A stretch of 64,000 bases of DNA from the NCBI RefSeq assembly GCF_024320865.1, contig NZ_JANDBD010000007.1:326177-390176 (forward strand), read 5' to 3'. This DNA is from Mycolicibacterium arenosum (GTDB lineage: Bacteria; Actinomycetota; Actinomycetes; Mycobacteriales; Mycobacteriaceae). The notes under the pieces were generated by a model, which had not been told where the DNA came from, searched no databases, and saw only the letters and a list, made by a program, of their open reading frames with translations. Shown here piece by piece: positions 17,008 through 25,395 of the stretch (position 1 is the first letter of the stretch; each line of letters begins with the position of its first letter). A program made the position numbers and the translations under genes.

Positions 17008-18594
17008 CTAGCCCTTCTCTCCCGCGTGATCGGCATCCAGGAGCCGCGCGGTCAGCCGTTCGAACTCGTCGCCCCACCCCGAGTTGTCGGTGCGGGCGAG
17101 GCCACCCAGTTCGACGCTCACGGTACCCGCCGCCGCGGGGCTGACACGAACCCAAACGCGCCGTCTGCGCACCACCAACGACACCAGCAGCCCGCCCATC
17201 ATCGTCAGCGACCAGATGAGCACCCACACCTGCGCCGGGTCGTGCGACACCTGCAGGTTGACGAACGGCACGGCGCCGTCGAACGTCACCGTCGTCCCGT
17301 CCGCCAGCCGCGTCGACTCCCCCGCCGCCAGGTTGACCCTGACCTCCTTGGTCAGCCGGCCTTGGCCGATGAGCCGCTCGTCGAGCGCGAAGATCGACTG
17401 CGGCCGCCCGGAGTCGAGGCCGGCGTCGCCCCGGTAGATGTCGACGGCGACCGCCGGGTCGTTGAGCGCGGGGAAGCTGGACGACAGCAGCGTGCCGTCG
17501 AGTTGCTTCGTCGGGGCGAACAGACCGACGATCGCGAGCTGGTTCTTCCGCCGCTGCGCCTCGTCGGGATAGGTGCCGCCCGGCGGGTCGATCCGCACGA
17601 CGCCCGACGACAGCAGCGTCTCCAGCACCTCGGGTTGGAACTGCACGGTCTGCGTCCGGATCTTCCCATCGGGGAACCTGACGGTGAACGTCGGCGCGTA
17701 ACCGTGGCCCTGCAGATAGATCCGGTCACCGCCGAGGCGCAGCGGGTGGTTGACCCGCAGCAGGTAGTCGCGCCACGTGTTCGTCACCAGGTCCTCGCCG
17801 GACTGGTACTGGATGTTCGCGGCGAACGACAGCGCCTGCCCGGACGGCAGGTAGTCCGCGCTGAAGTCGTCGACCTTCACACAGATCGGATTGAGCGACG
17901 TGCCGTCCACGGTGTTGCCGGCCCGGAACGAGTCGAACGCCGCAGGCGACGCCGAGCAGAACCCCGGCCCGCCGTCGGCGACGACGATGACGTTGCCCTC
18001 GTACCCGAAGAGCTTGCCGACGGCGATGGCGACGAGCAGTCCGAGCAGCGAGAAGTGGAAGACGATGTTGCCGAACTCGCGCAGATAGCCCTTCTCGGCC
18101 GAGATCTCGTAGCTGGATGTCGCCGCCGGGGCGGCTCCGGCGGTGTCGCCGTTCAGCCGCGTGACCGTGCGCCAGCCCTTCAGCCGGCCGGTGACCTGCT
18201 CGGCGAATTGCGCTGCGTCACCCGCGCATTCGGCCTCGTGGTGCTTGGGCAGCCGGGACAGGTTGCGGGGAGCCGGAACCGGCGTCGCACGCATGCTGCG
18301 GACGTGCTCGAGCAGGCGAGGCGTCAGGCAGCCCACCAGCGAGATGAACAGCAGGATGTAGATCGCGGTGAACCAGAAGCTGGCGAACACGTCGAAGGCC
18401 TGCAGGCGGTCGAGCCACGGGCCGAGCACCGGGTGTTCGGCGAGGTACTGGTCGACCTTCGACTCGTTCAGACTGCGTTGCGGCAGCAGGGCTCCGGGGA
18501 TCGCGGCGAGCGCCAGCAGGAAGAGCAGCACCAGCGCCGTCCCCATCGACGTCAGCGTGCGCCAGGTGTTGCGCGCGTATGCGATGAGCTTCAC
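17008..18594 (-). CDS. resB: cytochrome c biogenesis protein ResB/Ccs1
   Basis: A 528-residue protein, the size of Rv0528. It starts at GTG 18594 (VKLIAYARNTWRTLTSMGTAL), overlapping the ccdA stop as GTGA. Three N-terminal helices (about 15-35, 60-80, 155-175) are followed by a long periplasmic domain (about 180-460). A final helix (VWVLIWSLTMMGGLLVSLVV) precedes a cytosolic tail. ResB partners CcsA in the system II heme lyase. The HFSLLGLLVAIAVGKLFGYEG segment with a conserved His is typical. Gene order ccdA-resB-ccsA is standard for actinobacteria. Confidence 0.95.
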   Translation of the reverse strand: MKLIAYARNTWRTLTSMGTALVLLFLLALAAIPGALLPQRSLNESKVDQYLAEHPVLGPWLDRLQAFDVFASFWFTAIYILLFISLVGCLTPRLLEHVRSMRATPVPAPRNLSRLPKHHEAECAGDAAQFAEQVTGRLKGWRTVTRLNGDTAGAAPAATSSYEISAEKGYLREFGNIVFHFSLLGLLVAIAVGKLFGYEGNVIVVADGGPGFCSASPAAFDSFRAGNTVDGTSLNPICVKVDDFSADYLPSGQALSFAANIQYQSGEDLVTNTWRDYLLRVNHPLRLGGDRIYLQGHGYAPTFTVRFPDGKIRTQTVQFQPEVLETLLSSGVVRIDPPGGTYPDEAQRRKNQLAIVGLFAPTKQLDGTLLSSSFPALNDPAVAVDIYRGDAGLDSGRPQSIFALDERLIGQGRLTKEVRVNLAAGESTRLADGTTVTFDGAVPFVNLQVSHDPAQVWVLIWSLTMMGGLLVSLVVRRRRVWVRVSPAAAGTVSVELGGLARTDNSGWGDEFERLTARLLDADHAGEKG

Positions 18595-19385
18595 AGCGGC
18601 AACCGGTAGTCGCTCACGAAGGCGTCGCGCACCCAGGAGATGAACTCGTTCCACAGCCCGGTGACGAGTGCGACGCCGACCAGGATCATCAGCGCACCGC
18701 CGAACAACTGAATGGCACGGGTGTTGCGACGCAACCAGTCCAGGCCCCGAACCGCCTTGGCGGAACCGAACGCCAACAGCACGAACGGGATTCCGAGTCC
18801 GAGGCAGTAGGCGATCACCAGAACCACACCGCGAACGACGGTCCCCCCGTCCGTCGCCGACGCCACCGCGATGACGGCCGTCAGCGTCGGGCCGAGGCAC
18901 GGCGTCCAGCCCAGCGCGAACACCGCACCCAGCAGCGGCGCACCGCCCAGCGTCGAGAGGAGGCGCGGTGCGAACCGCACCTCGCGCTGCAGCGCGGGGA
19001 TGAGACCGATGAAGACCAGGCCCATGGCGATGGTGATCACCCCGCCGATCCGTTGCAGCAGAAGCTGATTGGCGATCAGCGCGGTGGTGAGCCCGAGCAC
19101 CGCGACGGTGCCGACGACGAAGACCACGGTGAAGCCGGCCACGAAGAGCGCGGCGGCACCGGCGACTCGCAACCGGGCGGCTTTGACGGCCACCGCGCCG
19201 TCGGGGTTCCGATCGTCGACGCCGACGACCGCGGCGAGGTAGGACAGGTAACCGGGCACCAGCGGCACGACACACGGCGACGCGAACGAGATGAATCCGG
19301 CGGCGATGGCCACCAGCACCGCGAGCGCCAGCGGCCCCGTCGACATCAACTGATCGACCTCGTCCAGGGTTGCCGCGATGATCAT
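18591..19385 (-). CDS. ccdA: thiol-disulfide interchange membrane protein CcdA
   Basis: A 264-residue protein with six to seven helices and the two CcdA/DsbD redox cysteines, in SFASPCVVPLVPGYLS and GWTPCLGPTLTA. It carries reducing equivalents from cytosolic thioredoxin to extracytoplasmic thioredoxin-like proteins, keeping apocytochrome c cysteines reduced. ATG 19385 overlaps the stop of the upstream TlpA-like gene by 4 bp, so electron donor and acceptor are co-expressed. It matches Rv0527. Confidence 0.95.
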   Translation of the reverse strand: MIIAATLDEVDQLMSTGPLALAVLVAIAAGFISFASPCVVPLVPGYLSYLAAVVGVDDRNPDGAVAVKAARLRVAGAAALFVAGFTVVFVVGTVAVLGLTTALIANQLLLQRIGGVITIAMGLVFIGLIPALQREVRFAPRLLSTLGGAPLLGAVFALGWTPCLGPTLTAVIAVASATDGGTVVRGVVLVIAYCLGLGIPFVLLAFGSAKAVRGLDWLRRNTRAIQLFGGALMILVGVALVTGLWNEFISWVRDAFVSDYRLPL

Positions 19386-19999
19386 TTCGCCTGCGCCTCT
19401 TCGGAGGCCAGCCGTTCGACGACGGGGCGCAGATCGTCGGCCAGCAGTTCGCGAAGGAACACCGCGGCGACGCGGTGCTGACGGTCCAGCACCACCGTCG
19501 ACGGGACCACCGTCGTCGGATAGCGGCCGCCGAACGCGATCAGGGTGCGCATCGGCGGGTCGTAGATCGACGGGAAGGTGATCTTGCGATCCACGATGAA
19601 ATCGACTGCGGCGTCCCGATTGTTGTCGCGCACGTCGATGCCGAGGAACTGGACGCCCTGCGACCTGGTTGCCTCGTACACCTTCTGCAGCTCGCTGATC
19701 TCGGTGCGGCAGGGCCCGCACCACTGCCCCCACACGTTGATGACGACGACCTTGTTCGCGTAGTCGTCGAGCGACAGCGTCCTGTCGGGATCCATGAGGT
19801 CGGGACCGGAGATCGGGCCGGGCTTGCCGCGGGTGTCGGGCGGATCGTAGAGGATGTCGGTCTTACCGCCGGGCGCGACGAATTCGAACGTGCCGCCCTG
19901 GGCGACCGCGTCCTTACCGGTGGAGCAGCCGGCGAGCAGCACGAGAAGCGCCACCGAGAGCAGCCGAGCGACACCGTGTTTCACCGCGACCGGTTTCAC
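19382..19999 (-). CDS. TlpA/ResA-like thioredoxin lipoprotein (Rv0526-like)
   Basis: A 205-residue protein with a lipoprotein signal: a basic N-terminus, the hydrophobic VARLLSVALLVLLAG and a lipobox LAGC at about residue 25-28. The thioredoxin-fold domain has the redox site WGQWCGPCRTEI and the cis-Pro TTVVPSTVVLD. It would act outside the membrane, reducing apocytochrome c with electrons from CcdA. The start GTG 19999 shares its first base with the stop TAG of the mutase gene; GTG 19984 is an alternative. The FVAPGGKTDILYDPP segment before the domain is usual in this mycobacterial family. Confidence 0.92.
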   Translation of the reverse strand: MKPVAVKHGVARLLSVALLVLLAGCSTGKDAVAQGGTFEFVAPGGKTDILYDPPDTRGKPGPISGPDLMDPDRTLSLDDYANKVVVINVWGQWCGPCRTEISELQKVYEATRSQGVQFLGIDVRDNNRDAAVDFIVDRKITFPSIYDPPMRTLIAFGGRYPTTVVPSTVVLDRQHRVAAVFLRELLADDLRPVVERLASEEAQAK

Positions 20000-20613
20000 T
20001 ACACGCCCCAGGGCTCGGAGTAGCCCCATCGCACCAGCTGATCGCCGGCGAACGTGAACGACGTGATCGACGACAGATTGCACAACCTGCTGTGCGGCAA
20101 CGGAAGATGAGCCAGCTTGCGGCCCGTCATCGCCCGGCGCAGGGTTTCCACCGGCAACTGGTGGCTCACGCAGACGGCCTCGTGGCCGACCGCCTTGAGC
20201 CGGGCCCGGTGCAACGCGGCGGTCATCCGCTCCGCGACCTCGTCGTACGGCTCGCCCCATGACGGCTTGCGCGGGTTGCGCAGCTTGGGCCAGTTCCGCG
20301 GATCGCGCAGCGCGCCGTCACCGGGGGCGACCTTCTCGCCCTCGAACTCGTTCCACGACTCGATGAGATCGCGGTCGGTGTCGACGGCGAGGCCGTGCGA
20401 CGCCGCCATGGGTGCGGCCGTCTCCTGCGCGCGTTCCAGCGGCGAGGCCACCACGTAGACGATGTCGTTGTGCGCCAACCACTCCGCCGCCGACTGCGCC
20501 TGCAACCGGCCCCGGTCGGACAGGTGGTAGTCGGGCAGCCGGCCGTAGAGCACCCCCTCGGGGTTGTGCACCTCGCCGTGCCGCATCACGTGCACGGTCG
20601 TCGTGTCGGTCAT
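19999..20613 (-). CDS. histidine phosphatase (phosphoglycerate mutase) family protein (Rv0525-like)
   Basis: A 204-residue histidine phosphatase-superfamily protein. The catalytic RHGE motif is at about 11-14 (VMRHGEVHNPEG), a second phosphate-pocket Arg lies in SPLERAQETAAP, and the second His occurs in VCVSHQLPVETLRR. Such proteins act on small phosphometabolites rather than necessarily on phosphoglycerate. The substrate of Rv0525 is unknown to me. ATG 20613 overlaps the hemL stop by 4 bp. Its place between hemL and the thioredoxin gene is conserved in mycobacteria. Confidence 0.87.
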   Translation of the reverse strand: MTDTTTVHVMRHGEVHNPEGVLYGRLPDYHLSDRGRLQAQSAAEWLAHNDIVYVVASPLERAQETAAPMAASHGLAVDTDRDLIESWNEFEGEKVAPGDGALRDPRNWPKLRNPRKPSWGEPYDEVAERMTAALHRARLKAVGHEAVCVSHQLPVETLRRAMTGRKLAHLPLPHSRLCNLSSITSFTFAGDQLVRWGYSEPWGV

Positions 20614-21947
20614 GCGAGCTTCTCGGCTTCGGCGGCCGCCTTCGCAGCGGCGGGCAGGGCGGCGGCGATCCGGTCGAACGCGTTGTCGTCCAACGCGGCC
20701 GAGACGAACCACGTCTCGTAGGCGCTGCACGGCGGGTAGACCCCGGCGGCGAGCAGGGCGTGGAAGAACGGCGGGAAGCGCCACGTGTCGGTGGCCTTCG
20801 CCGACGCGTAATCGGTGACCGGTGCATCCGAGAAGAAGACGCTGAGCATGTTGCCCGCTCGCGAAACCCGGTGCGCCACCGATGCTTCGGTGAGCGCGGA
20901 GGTGAGCAGGTCGGCCAGCTTGTCGGCGTTCGCGTCGACGGTGGCGTACGCCGCGTCGTCGGCGGCGCGCAGCGTGGCCAGCCCGGCGGCCATCGCAACG
21001 GGGTTACCCGACAGGGTGCCCGCTTGATACACCGGGCCGAGCGGGGCGAGCCGTTGCATGACCTCGGCCCGGCCTCCGAACGCGGCGGCTGGCAGGCCGC
21101 CGCTCATCACCTTGCCGAACGTCACCAGGTCGGCTGCGACACCGTCGACCCCGAACCACCCGGACCTGCTGACCCGGAAGCCCGTCATGACCTCGTCGAG
21201 GATCAGCAGCGCGCCGTGCTCGGCGGTGATGCGGCGCAGCGCCGCGTTGTAGCCGGGCGCCGGCGCGACCGTACCCATGTTGCCTGCGGCGGCCTCGCTG
21301 ATGACGCAGGCGATCTGGTCGCCGTGTTCGGCGAACAGCGCTTCGACGGCGGCCACGTCGTTGAAGGGCAGCACGATGGTGTCGGCCGCCGCGGCGCCGG
21401 TGACACCGGGCGACGACGGCAGGCCGAGCGTCGCGACACCGGAGCCGGCGTCGGCGAGCAGCGCGTCGCTGTGACCGTGGTAGCAGCCGGAGAACTTCAC
21501 GATCTTCGGTCGTCCGGTGAAGCCGCGGGCCAGCCTGATCGCGCTCATGGTGGCCTCGGTGCCGGAGTTCACGAAGCGCAGCAACTCCACGGGCGCGACG
21601 CGGTCGATGATCTCGCGCGCCAACTCCGTCTCGGCGGGCGTCGGGGCGCCGAAGCTCAGCCCGTCGGCGGCGACCCGCTGGACCGCTTCGACGATCGCCG
21701 GGTGCGCGTGCCCCAGCAGCATCGGCCCCCAGGAGCACACCAGGTCGACGTAGGTGTTGGCGTCGGCGTCGGTCAGCAGGTAGCCCGAGGCCTTAGTGAT
21801 GAAGCGCGGCGTACCGCCCACCGAGTTGAAGGCGCGGACCGGCGAGTTCACCCCGCCGGGAATCACACGCGACGCCTCGGCGAACAGCCGTGCTGATTCC
21901 CTGGTCGCTGCGCTCCGGCCCGCAGCTCCCGACTTGTCTACCCGCAT
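20610..21947 (-). CDS. hemL: glutamate-1-semialdehyde 2,1-aminomutase
   Basis: A 445-residue class III PLP aminotransferase-fold enzyme converting glutamate-1-semialdehyde to 5-aminolevulinate, the second step of C5 tetrapyrrole synthesis after HemA. The VIPGGVNSPVRAFNSVGGTPRF start, CSWGPMLLGHAHP, FVNSGTEATMSAIRLARG and the Schiff-base Lys279 in VTFGKVMSGGLP are canonical. It is the first gene of the operon leading into the cytochrome c maturation genes, linking heme synthesis to heme use. The start ATG 21947 lies 6 nt after a -10-like GACACT and is probably leaderless. Confidence 0.96.
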   Translation of the reverse strand: MRVDKSGAAGRSAATRESARLFAEASRVIPGGVNSPVRAFNSVGGTPRFITKASGYLLTDADANTYVDLVCSWGPMLLGHAHPAIVEAVQRVAADGLSFGAPTPAETELAREIIDRVAPVELLRFVNSGTEATMSAIRLARGFTGRPKIVKFSGCYHGHSDALLADAGSGVATLGLPSSPGVTGAAAADTIVLPFNDVAAVEALFAEHGDQIACVISEAAAGNMGTVAPAPGYNAALRRITAEHGALLILDEVMTGFRVSRSGWFGVDGVAADLVTFGKVMSGGLPAAAFGGRAEVMQRLAPLGPVYQAGTLSGNPVAMAAGLATLRAADDAAYATVDANADKLADLLTSALTEASVAHRVSRAGNMLSVFFSDAPVTDYASAKATDTWRFPPFFHALLAAGVYPPCSAYETWFVSAALDDNAFDRIAAALPAAAKAAAEAEKLA

Positions 21948-21953
21948 GGCCCC

Positions 21954-21995
21954 AGTGTCCCAGCCGCCCCCGATGCGTCAACTACAGGGTGTAGT
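21954..21995 (-). promoter_or_regulatory. hemL promoter with overlapping palindromic operator
   Basis: Read on the minus strand, TTGACG (21981-21976) is followed by 16 nt and GACACT (21959-21954), then 6 nt to the hemL ATG. A palindrome ACTACA-N3-TGTAGT (21981-21995) abuts and shares one base with the -35 box, the position expected of a repressor site. The half-sites resemble the TACA/TGTA boxes of BlaI/CopY-type repressors, but the regulator is unknown. Confidence 0.5.
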
Positions 21996-22082
21996 GGTCG
22001 CACCCCACTTCGCCGGAACGGCGTTCCCGGCTGTCACTCGCGCGCGTTGACGACCAGGAATGCTATTCCGGCGAGAAGGGCG

Positions 22083-23450
22083 CTACCTGGCCTCGACGTG
22101 CGCCGTGATCGGTCCGCGCGCCACGGTCGTGAACGGCACGTCGACGGGGAACTCGTCGTCGCGGGAGCGCAGCCGGATCGCCCGCACGATCGTCGCGAGG
22201 GCCAGCGTCGTCTCGAGCATCGCGAAGTGCTCGCCGATGCACGACCGCGCACCGCCCGCGAACGGGAGGAACTGCCAGCGCTCACGGGCCCGCATGCGCT
22301 CGGGCGTGAACCGGTCGGGGTCGAACGCCGTCGGATCCGGCCACAGCTGCGGGTCGCGATGCAGGGCGTAGATGCCGACCGCGATCAGCGTGCCCTTCTT
22401 CACCCGGTACCCGTCGACCTCGATGTCGCGCAGCGCCAGCCGGCCGACGCCCGCGGCGGGCGGGCACAGCCGAAGCCCCTCGCGCAGCACCTGGGTGGTG
22501 TAGCCCAGGTGGGCCACGTCCTCGGCCGTCAGCTCCCGGTCACCGAGCGCAGCGGCTTCGGCGGCGACGCGGTCCTGCACCTCGGGATGGTGGCCGAGCG
22601 CCCACAGCGCGTAGGTCAGCGCCGTCGCGGTGGTGTCGTGACCGGCCAGCATGAAGATCAGCAGGTCGTTGCAGATATCGCTGTCCGACAACGGTTTTCC
22701 CGTCTCCGGGTCCGTCGCGCCGATCAGCGCGTGCACCAGCGGCGCGTCGATCCCCTGGTCGGCGCGGCACGCGGTCAGGATGCCGGCTGTGACCTCGAGC
22801 ATGGCCGCGACGGCGGCTCGAGCCCGGCGACGGGCTGGCGTCGGCAACCACCGCGGTGCGCGCAGCGGCCGCAGCGCCCGGTCCGCGGTGTAGCCCGACG
22901 CGACGTGCATGTGCTCGGCGATCGCGGCGGCGCTGTCGTTCAGATCGATGCCGAGCACCGACCGGCCCAGCGAGCGCATGGTCACCGTGCGGCACGCGGC
23001 ATCGAGGTCGACGTCGCCGCCGTCGCGCCACTGATCGGCGAACGCCTGCGCCGCCCGCGACATGTGGCCGCTGTACTTGCGCACGTTGACCTTGGTGAAC
23101 ACCGGCGCCAGTGCGCGCTTTCTGGGCCGCCAGGGTTCGTTGGGCAGGACGAAGAGGCTGTCGCCCGCCAGGTGGCGCACCTCGTCGTGCACGATGCAGC
23201 GCTCCGCGAGGGCGTCGTTGCGGCCCAGCACGTCGCGAATGGCATCGGGTGACATCACCGACACCAGCGACGGCACCAACCACGACGGTCCGAAGCTGAC
23301 GCGGGTGACCGAACCCCCCGCCGCCCGGATGACCTCCTGCCCGGTGTCCAGCGTGCGCACCGCCTGGATGAGCCGCAGGATCGGTAGCGGATTGCGCGGG
23401 ACGAGCGGCAGATCGCGGACGTTGCGCGTGGTAGTCGTGGAATCGACCAT
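22083..23450 (-). CDS. cytochrome P450
   Basis: A 455-residue P450. Oxygen-activation helix I contains LAGHDTTATALTYAL, the ExxR salt bridge is in LREGLRLCPP, the aromatic PERF-like segment is FDPDRFTPERM, and the heme loop is FAGGARSCIGEHFAM with the axial Cys. The PWRPRKRALAPVFTK helix C contacts heme. There is no N-terminal membrane anchor, so it is soluble. The overall style resembles fatty-acid or alkane-type P450s, but no substrate can be assigned. It is followed in the same direction by nothing before hemL (135 bp away). It lies 3 nt downstream of the deazaflavin-type gene, so the two are likely co-transcribed. Confidence 0.93.
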   Translation of the reverse strand: MVDSTTTTRNVRDLPLVPRNPLPILRLIQAVRTLDTGQEVIRAAGGSVTRVSFGPSWLVPSLVSVMSPDAIRDVLGRNDALAERCIVHDEVRHLAGDSLFVLPNEPWRPRKRALAPVFTKVNVRKYSGHMSRAAQAFADQWRDGGDVDLDAACRTVTMRSLGRSVLGIDLNDSAAAIAEHMHVASGYTADRALRPLRAPRWLPTPARRRARAAVAAMLEVTAGILTACRADQGIDAPLVHALIGATDPETGKPLSDSDICNDLLIFMLAGHDTTATALTYALWALGHHPEVQDRVAAEAAALGDRELTAEDVAHLGYTTQVLREGLRLCPPAAGVGRLALRDIEVDGYRVKKGTLIAVGIYALHRDPQLWPDPTAFDPDRFTPERMRARERWQFLPFAGGARSCIGEHFAMLETTLALATIVRAIRLRSRDDEFPVDVPFTTVARGPITAHVEAR

Positions 23451-23453
23451 GGC

Positions 23454-23840
23454 CTACGGGGCTGGGGTCAGCGCGAACACCGGATGGTCCGCGTCGTCGG
23501 GAAGCTGCCGCCAGTACGCCTCGACCACCTTGCCCGCCAACGGCCGATACGCCGCGATGACGGGCGCACGGTCGGCGGTGGGGAGCTCGGTCGCCACGTA
23601 TCGGCGGTCGTCCAGCGTCACATTCGGATCGGCGCGCACGTTGCGCACCCACTCCGACTCACCTCGAGTGGAGACCAGGTAGGCGACGCCGTCGATCTCC
23701 GGGACGACGACGGGAATCCGCTGTTCGCGCTTGGTGCTGCGCGTAGTGACGGTCAGCGTTCGACAACCGCCGATACCGAATGACATCGCCAACCGGTTGA
23801 ACACGCGGGCGGTGAACCACGGGGGTTTGAGGTAGGCCAT
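23454..23840 (-). CDS. nitroreductase/deazaflavin-dependent (Ddn-like, DUF385) protein
   Basis: A 128-residue split-barrel protein starting MAYLKPPWFTARVFN. The RTLTVTTRSTKREQRIPVVVPEIDGVAYLVSTRGES stretch and WVRNVRADPNVTL are the hallmark of the mycobacterial deazaflavin-dependent nitroreductase (Ddn/DUF385) family, which binds F420. Family members reduce quinones, nitro groups or other substrates with F420H2. The specific role here is unknown. The stop lies 3 nt before the P450 ATG, suggesting operon expression with a redox enzyme. Confidence 0.85.
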   Translation of the reverse strand: MAYLKPPWFTARVFNRLAMSFGIGGCRTLTVTTRSTKREQRIPVVVPEIDGVAYLVSTRGESEWVRNVRADPNVTLDDRRYVATELPTADRAPVIAAYRPLAGKVVEAYWRQLPDDADHPVFALTPAP

Positions 23841-23934
23841 CAAGTACGAGTTTGATCGGCCCGTGCGGGCACCGCAACGGTTCGCGCGATTCATCGAGCG
23901 CGTCTCGGAAGCCACTCAGCGACTCCGCCGGAGG

Positions 23935-24447
23935 CTAGCTCGGCGGACGCAGGCCCGCGGCGTCCTCGTGGTGCCAAGTCAGCGGTGCCCCCTCGCCCTT
24001 GGTCATCACCGTGCCCGCCATCACGCGCAGGCGATACGGCGTCAACCGCAGTGCCGCGAACTGCTCGGACGTCGGCCCGTCGGCCCACATCGGGATGATG
24101 TACGGGTCGTAACCCACGGGTTCCGGTCCGTTGGCGAACTTGTCCCACACGGCTTTGCGAGTGTCGTCGTCGGTGTACCACTGCGCGGTGCACTCGGCAC
24201 TGCAGGTGTCCTGGTTCGTGGTCCAGTAGCTCACGGCAACTTCGGGATTGGCGTCGAGGTGAGCGCGCTTCACCGGCGTGGGAACGGTGGCGACCCAGCC
24301 CACCAGGTCGACACCGTCCCACTCCCAGATCGGATGCAGGATTCGGCTGCGCGGCTTCCCGTCGCGGTCGACGGTCGTCACCGAGGCCCACACGATCGAG
24401 TGGGCCATGTCGACGAACGCCGGGGCGATGCGATCGAGCGATGTCAC
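23935..24447 (-). CDS. pyridoxamine 5'-phosphate oxidase-like split-barrel protein
   Basis: A 170-residue flavin-reductase/PPOX-type split-barrel protein. The IVWASVTTVDRDGKPRSRILHPIWEWDG N-terminal strands, PVKRAHLDANPEVAVSYW and the C-terminal ALRLTPYRLRVM segment are typical of this class, which binds FMN, F420 or heme. A short His/Trp segment (LTWHHEDAAG) closes the protein. The start GTG 24447 lies 6 nt after TAGGCT on the minus strand, suggesting leaderless expression. Cofactor and substrate are not known. Confidence 0.82.
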   Translation of the reverse strand: MTSLDRIAPAFVDMAHSIVWASVTTVDRDGKPRSRILHPIWEWDGVDLVGWVATVPTPVKRAHLDANPEVAVSYWTTNQDTCSAECTAQWYTDDDTRKAVWDKFANGPEPVGYDPYIIPMWADGPTSEQFAALRLTPYRLRVMAGTVMTKGEGAPLTWHHEDAAGLRPPS

Positions 24448-24464
24448 CCGGCCAGCCTAGGCGG

Positions 24465-24746
24465 CTACTTCGTCTCGGCGTCGGTTTCGTCCTCGCTCAT
24501 CGTGTTGTGTCGCTCGCCCATGACGTCCTCGCGCTTGATTCCGCCCTCGGCGACCTCGCCGAACTTCGGGGTGCCGTCGTCGTCGAGCCAGTCGTTCACG
24601 GCCGTGCCGGTCACCGTGTTGCTCGTCCCCGGCATCGCCACGGTGGGCCGGTCCTCGTCGATGGTCTTAGCCATCTCCTTGGCCTTCTCGCGGTGCTCGT
24701 CGGTCACTTCCGGCTTCGGAATGGTTCCCTGCTCGTTGTCTGCCAT
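24465..24746 (-). CDS. acidic 93-residue conserved-looking hypothetical protein
   Basis: A strongly acidic, hydrophilic 93-residue protein beginning MADNEQGTIPKPEVTDEHREKA, without membrane segments or cysteines. The N-terminal third is likely helical; the centre contains GTSNTVTGTAVNDWLDDDGTPKFGE. The composition suggests a soluble, partly disordered protein. I do not recognise a family, though I believe similar proteins occur in other mycobacteria. It stands 17 bp upstream of the PPOX-like gene start, in the same direction; separate transcription is suggested by the leaderless promoter of that gene. Confidence 0.65.
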   Translation of the reverse strand: MADNEQGTIPKPEVTDEHREKAKEMAKTIDEDRPTVAMPGTSNTVTGTAVNDWLDDDGTPKFGEVAEGGIKREDVMGERHNTMSEDETDAETK

Positions 24747-24798
24747 GCCCGACGGCGTGCCCGAAAGTGTGACCTACGAAACACGAATCTCAGGTGCG

Positions 24799-25395
24799 TC
24801 AGGCCCGGACGGGCACCCGCAGCGCCGCCGGCAGGCTCGGAAGGAAGTGCCGTTCGGCGAACGCGCGGATCTCGTCGGCGGTGTCGAGCGGCTGCGTGCT
24901 CGGCAGCATCAGCGCCATCGCCACGTAGCGCAGGATGGTGTCCGCCAGCTCGGTGACGGCCTCCTCACCGATGCGTTCGGCGAAGCCCGCGGGGAAGATC
25001 ACGTGCAGCGCCTCCGCCATCCGCTCGATCGCCTTCGGGTAGTGCCGCTTGGCCTGGGCTAGCACCACCGCCGGCTCCTCGGTGATCATCTGGTCGAGCA
25101 CCCGGTGACGGCGGAACCGCAGGATCGACAGCGTGAACGCCTCGACGTAGTAATTCGCCTGCGGCCCCGCGTTCTTCAGCTCCTCGGCGATATCGGCGAA
25201 CAGGGCGACGTTCTCGCGCTCGATGACGGCCTCGACCAGTTCGTCGCGGTTGGCGAAGCGGCGGTAGATCGTGGTGCGGCTGACGCCTGCGCGCCGCGCC
25301 ACGTCGTCGAGCGCGACGCGGTGCACACCGTGCCGCTCGAACTCGACCAGCGCGGCGTCGAGGATCGCCTCCGTGGCGTGATCAGCCGCGGGCAT
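24799..25395 (-). CDS. TetR-family transcriptional regulator
   Basis: A 198-residue TetR-type repressor. The helix-turn-helix occupies about residues 10-55, with ALVEFERHGVHRVALDDVARRAGVSRTTIYRRFANRDELVEAVI carrying the conserved TIYRRF recognition helix. The C-terminal ligand domain (60-190) is all-helical, and its effector is unknown. ATG 25395 lies inside the end of the upstream MpaB-like gene (14-bp overlap), so both are one operon and autoregulation is likely. A candidate operator lies upstream of that operon. Confidence 0.9.
   Translation of the reverse strand: MPAADHATEAILDAALVEFERHGVHRVALDDVARRAGVSRTTIYRRFANRDELVEAVIERENVALFADIAEELKNAGPQANYYVEAFTLSILRFRRHRVLDQMITEEPAVVLAQAKRHYPKAIERMAEALHVIFPAGFAERIGEEAVTELADTILRYVAMALMLPSTQPLDTADEIRAFAERHFLPSLPAALRVPVRA

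Noticed and set aside
17026..18609. 527-codon plus-strand open frame opposite resB
   Set aside because: Composition is that of an antisense shadow (runs of R, H, Q, D); the ResB reading on the other strand is clear.
21948..22082. Possible short gene between hemL and the P450
   Set aside because: No frame with a start, ribosome site and sensible composition; a weak GCCGGAACG/CGTTCCCGGC hairpin and the hemL promoter explain the region.
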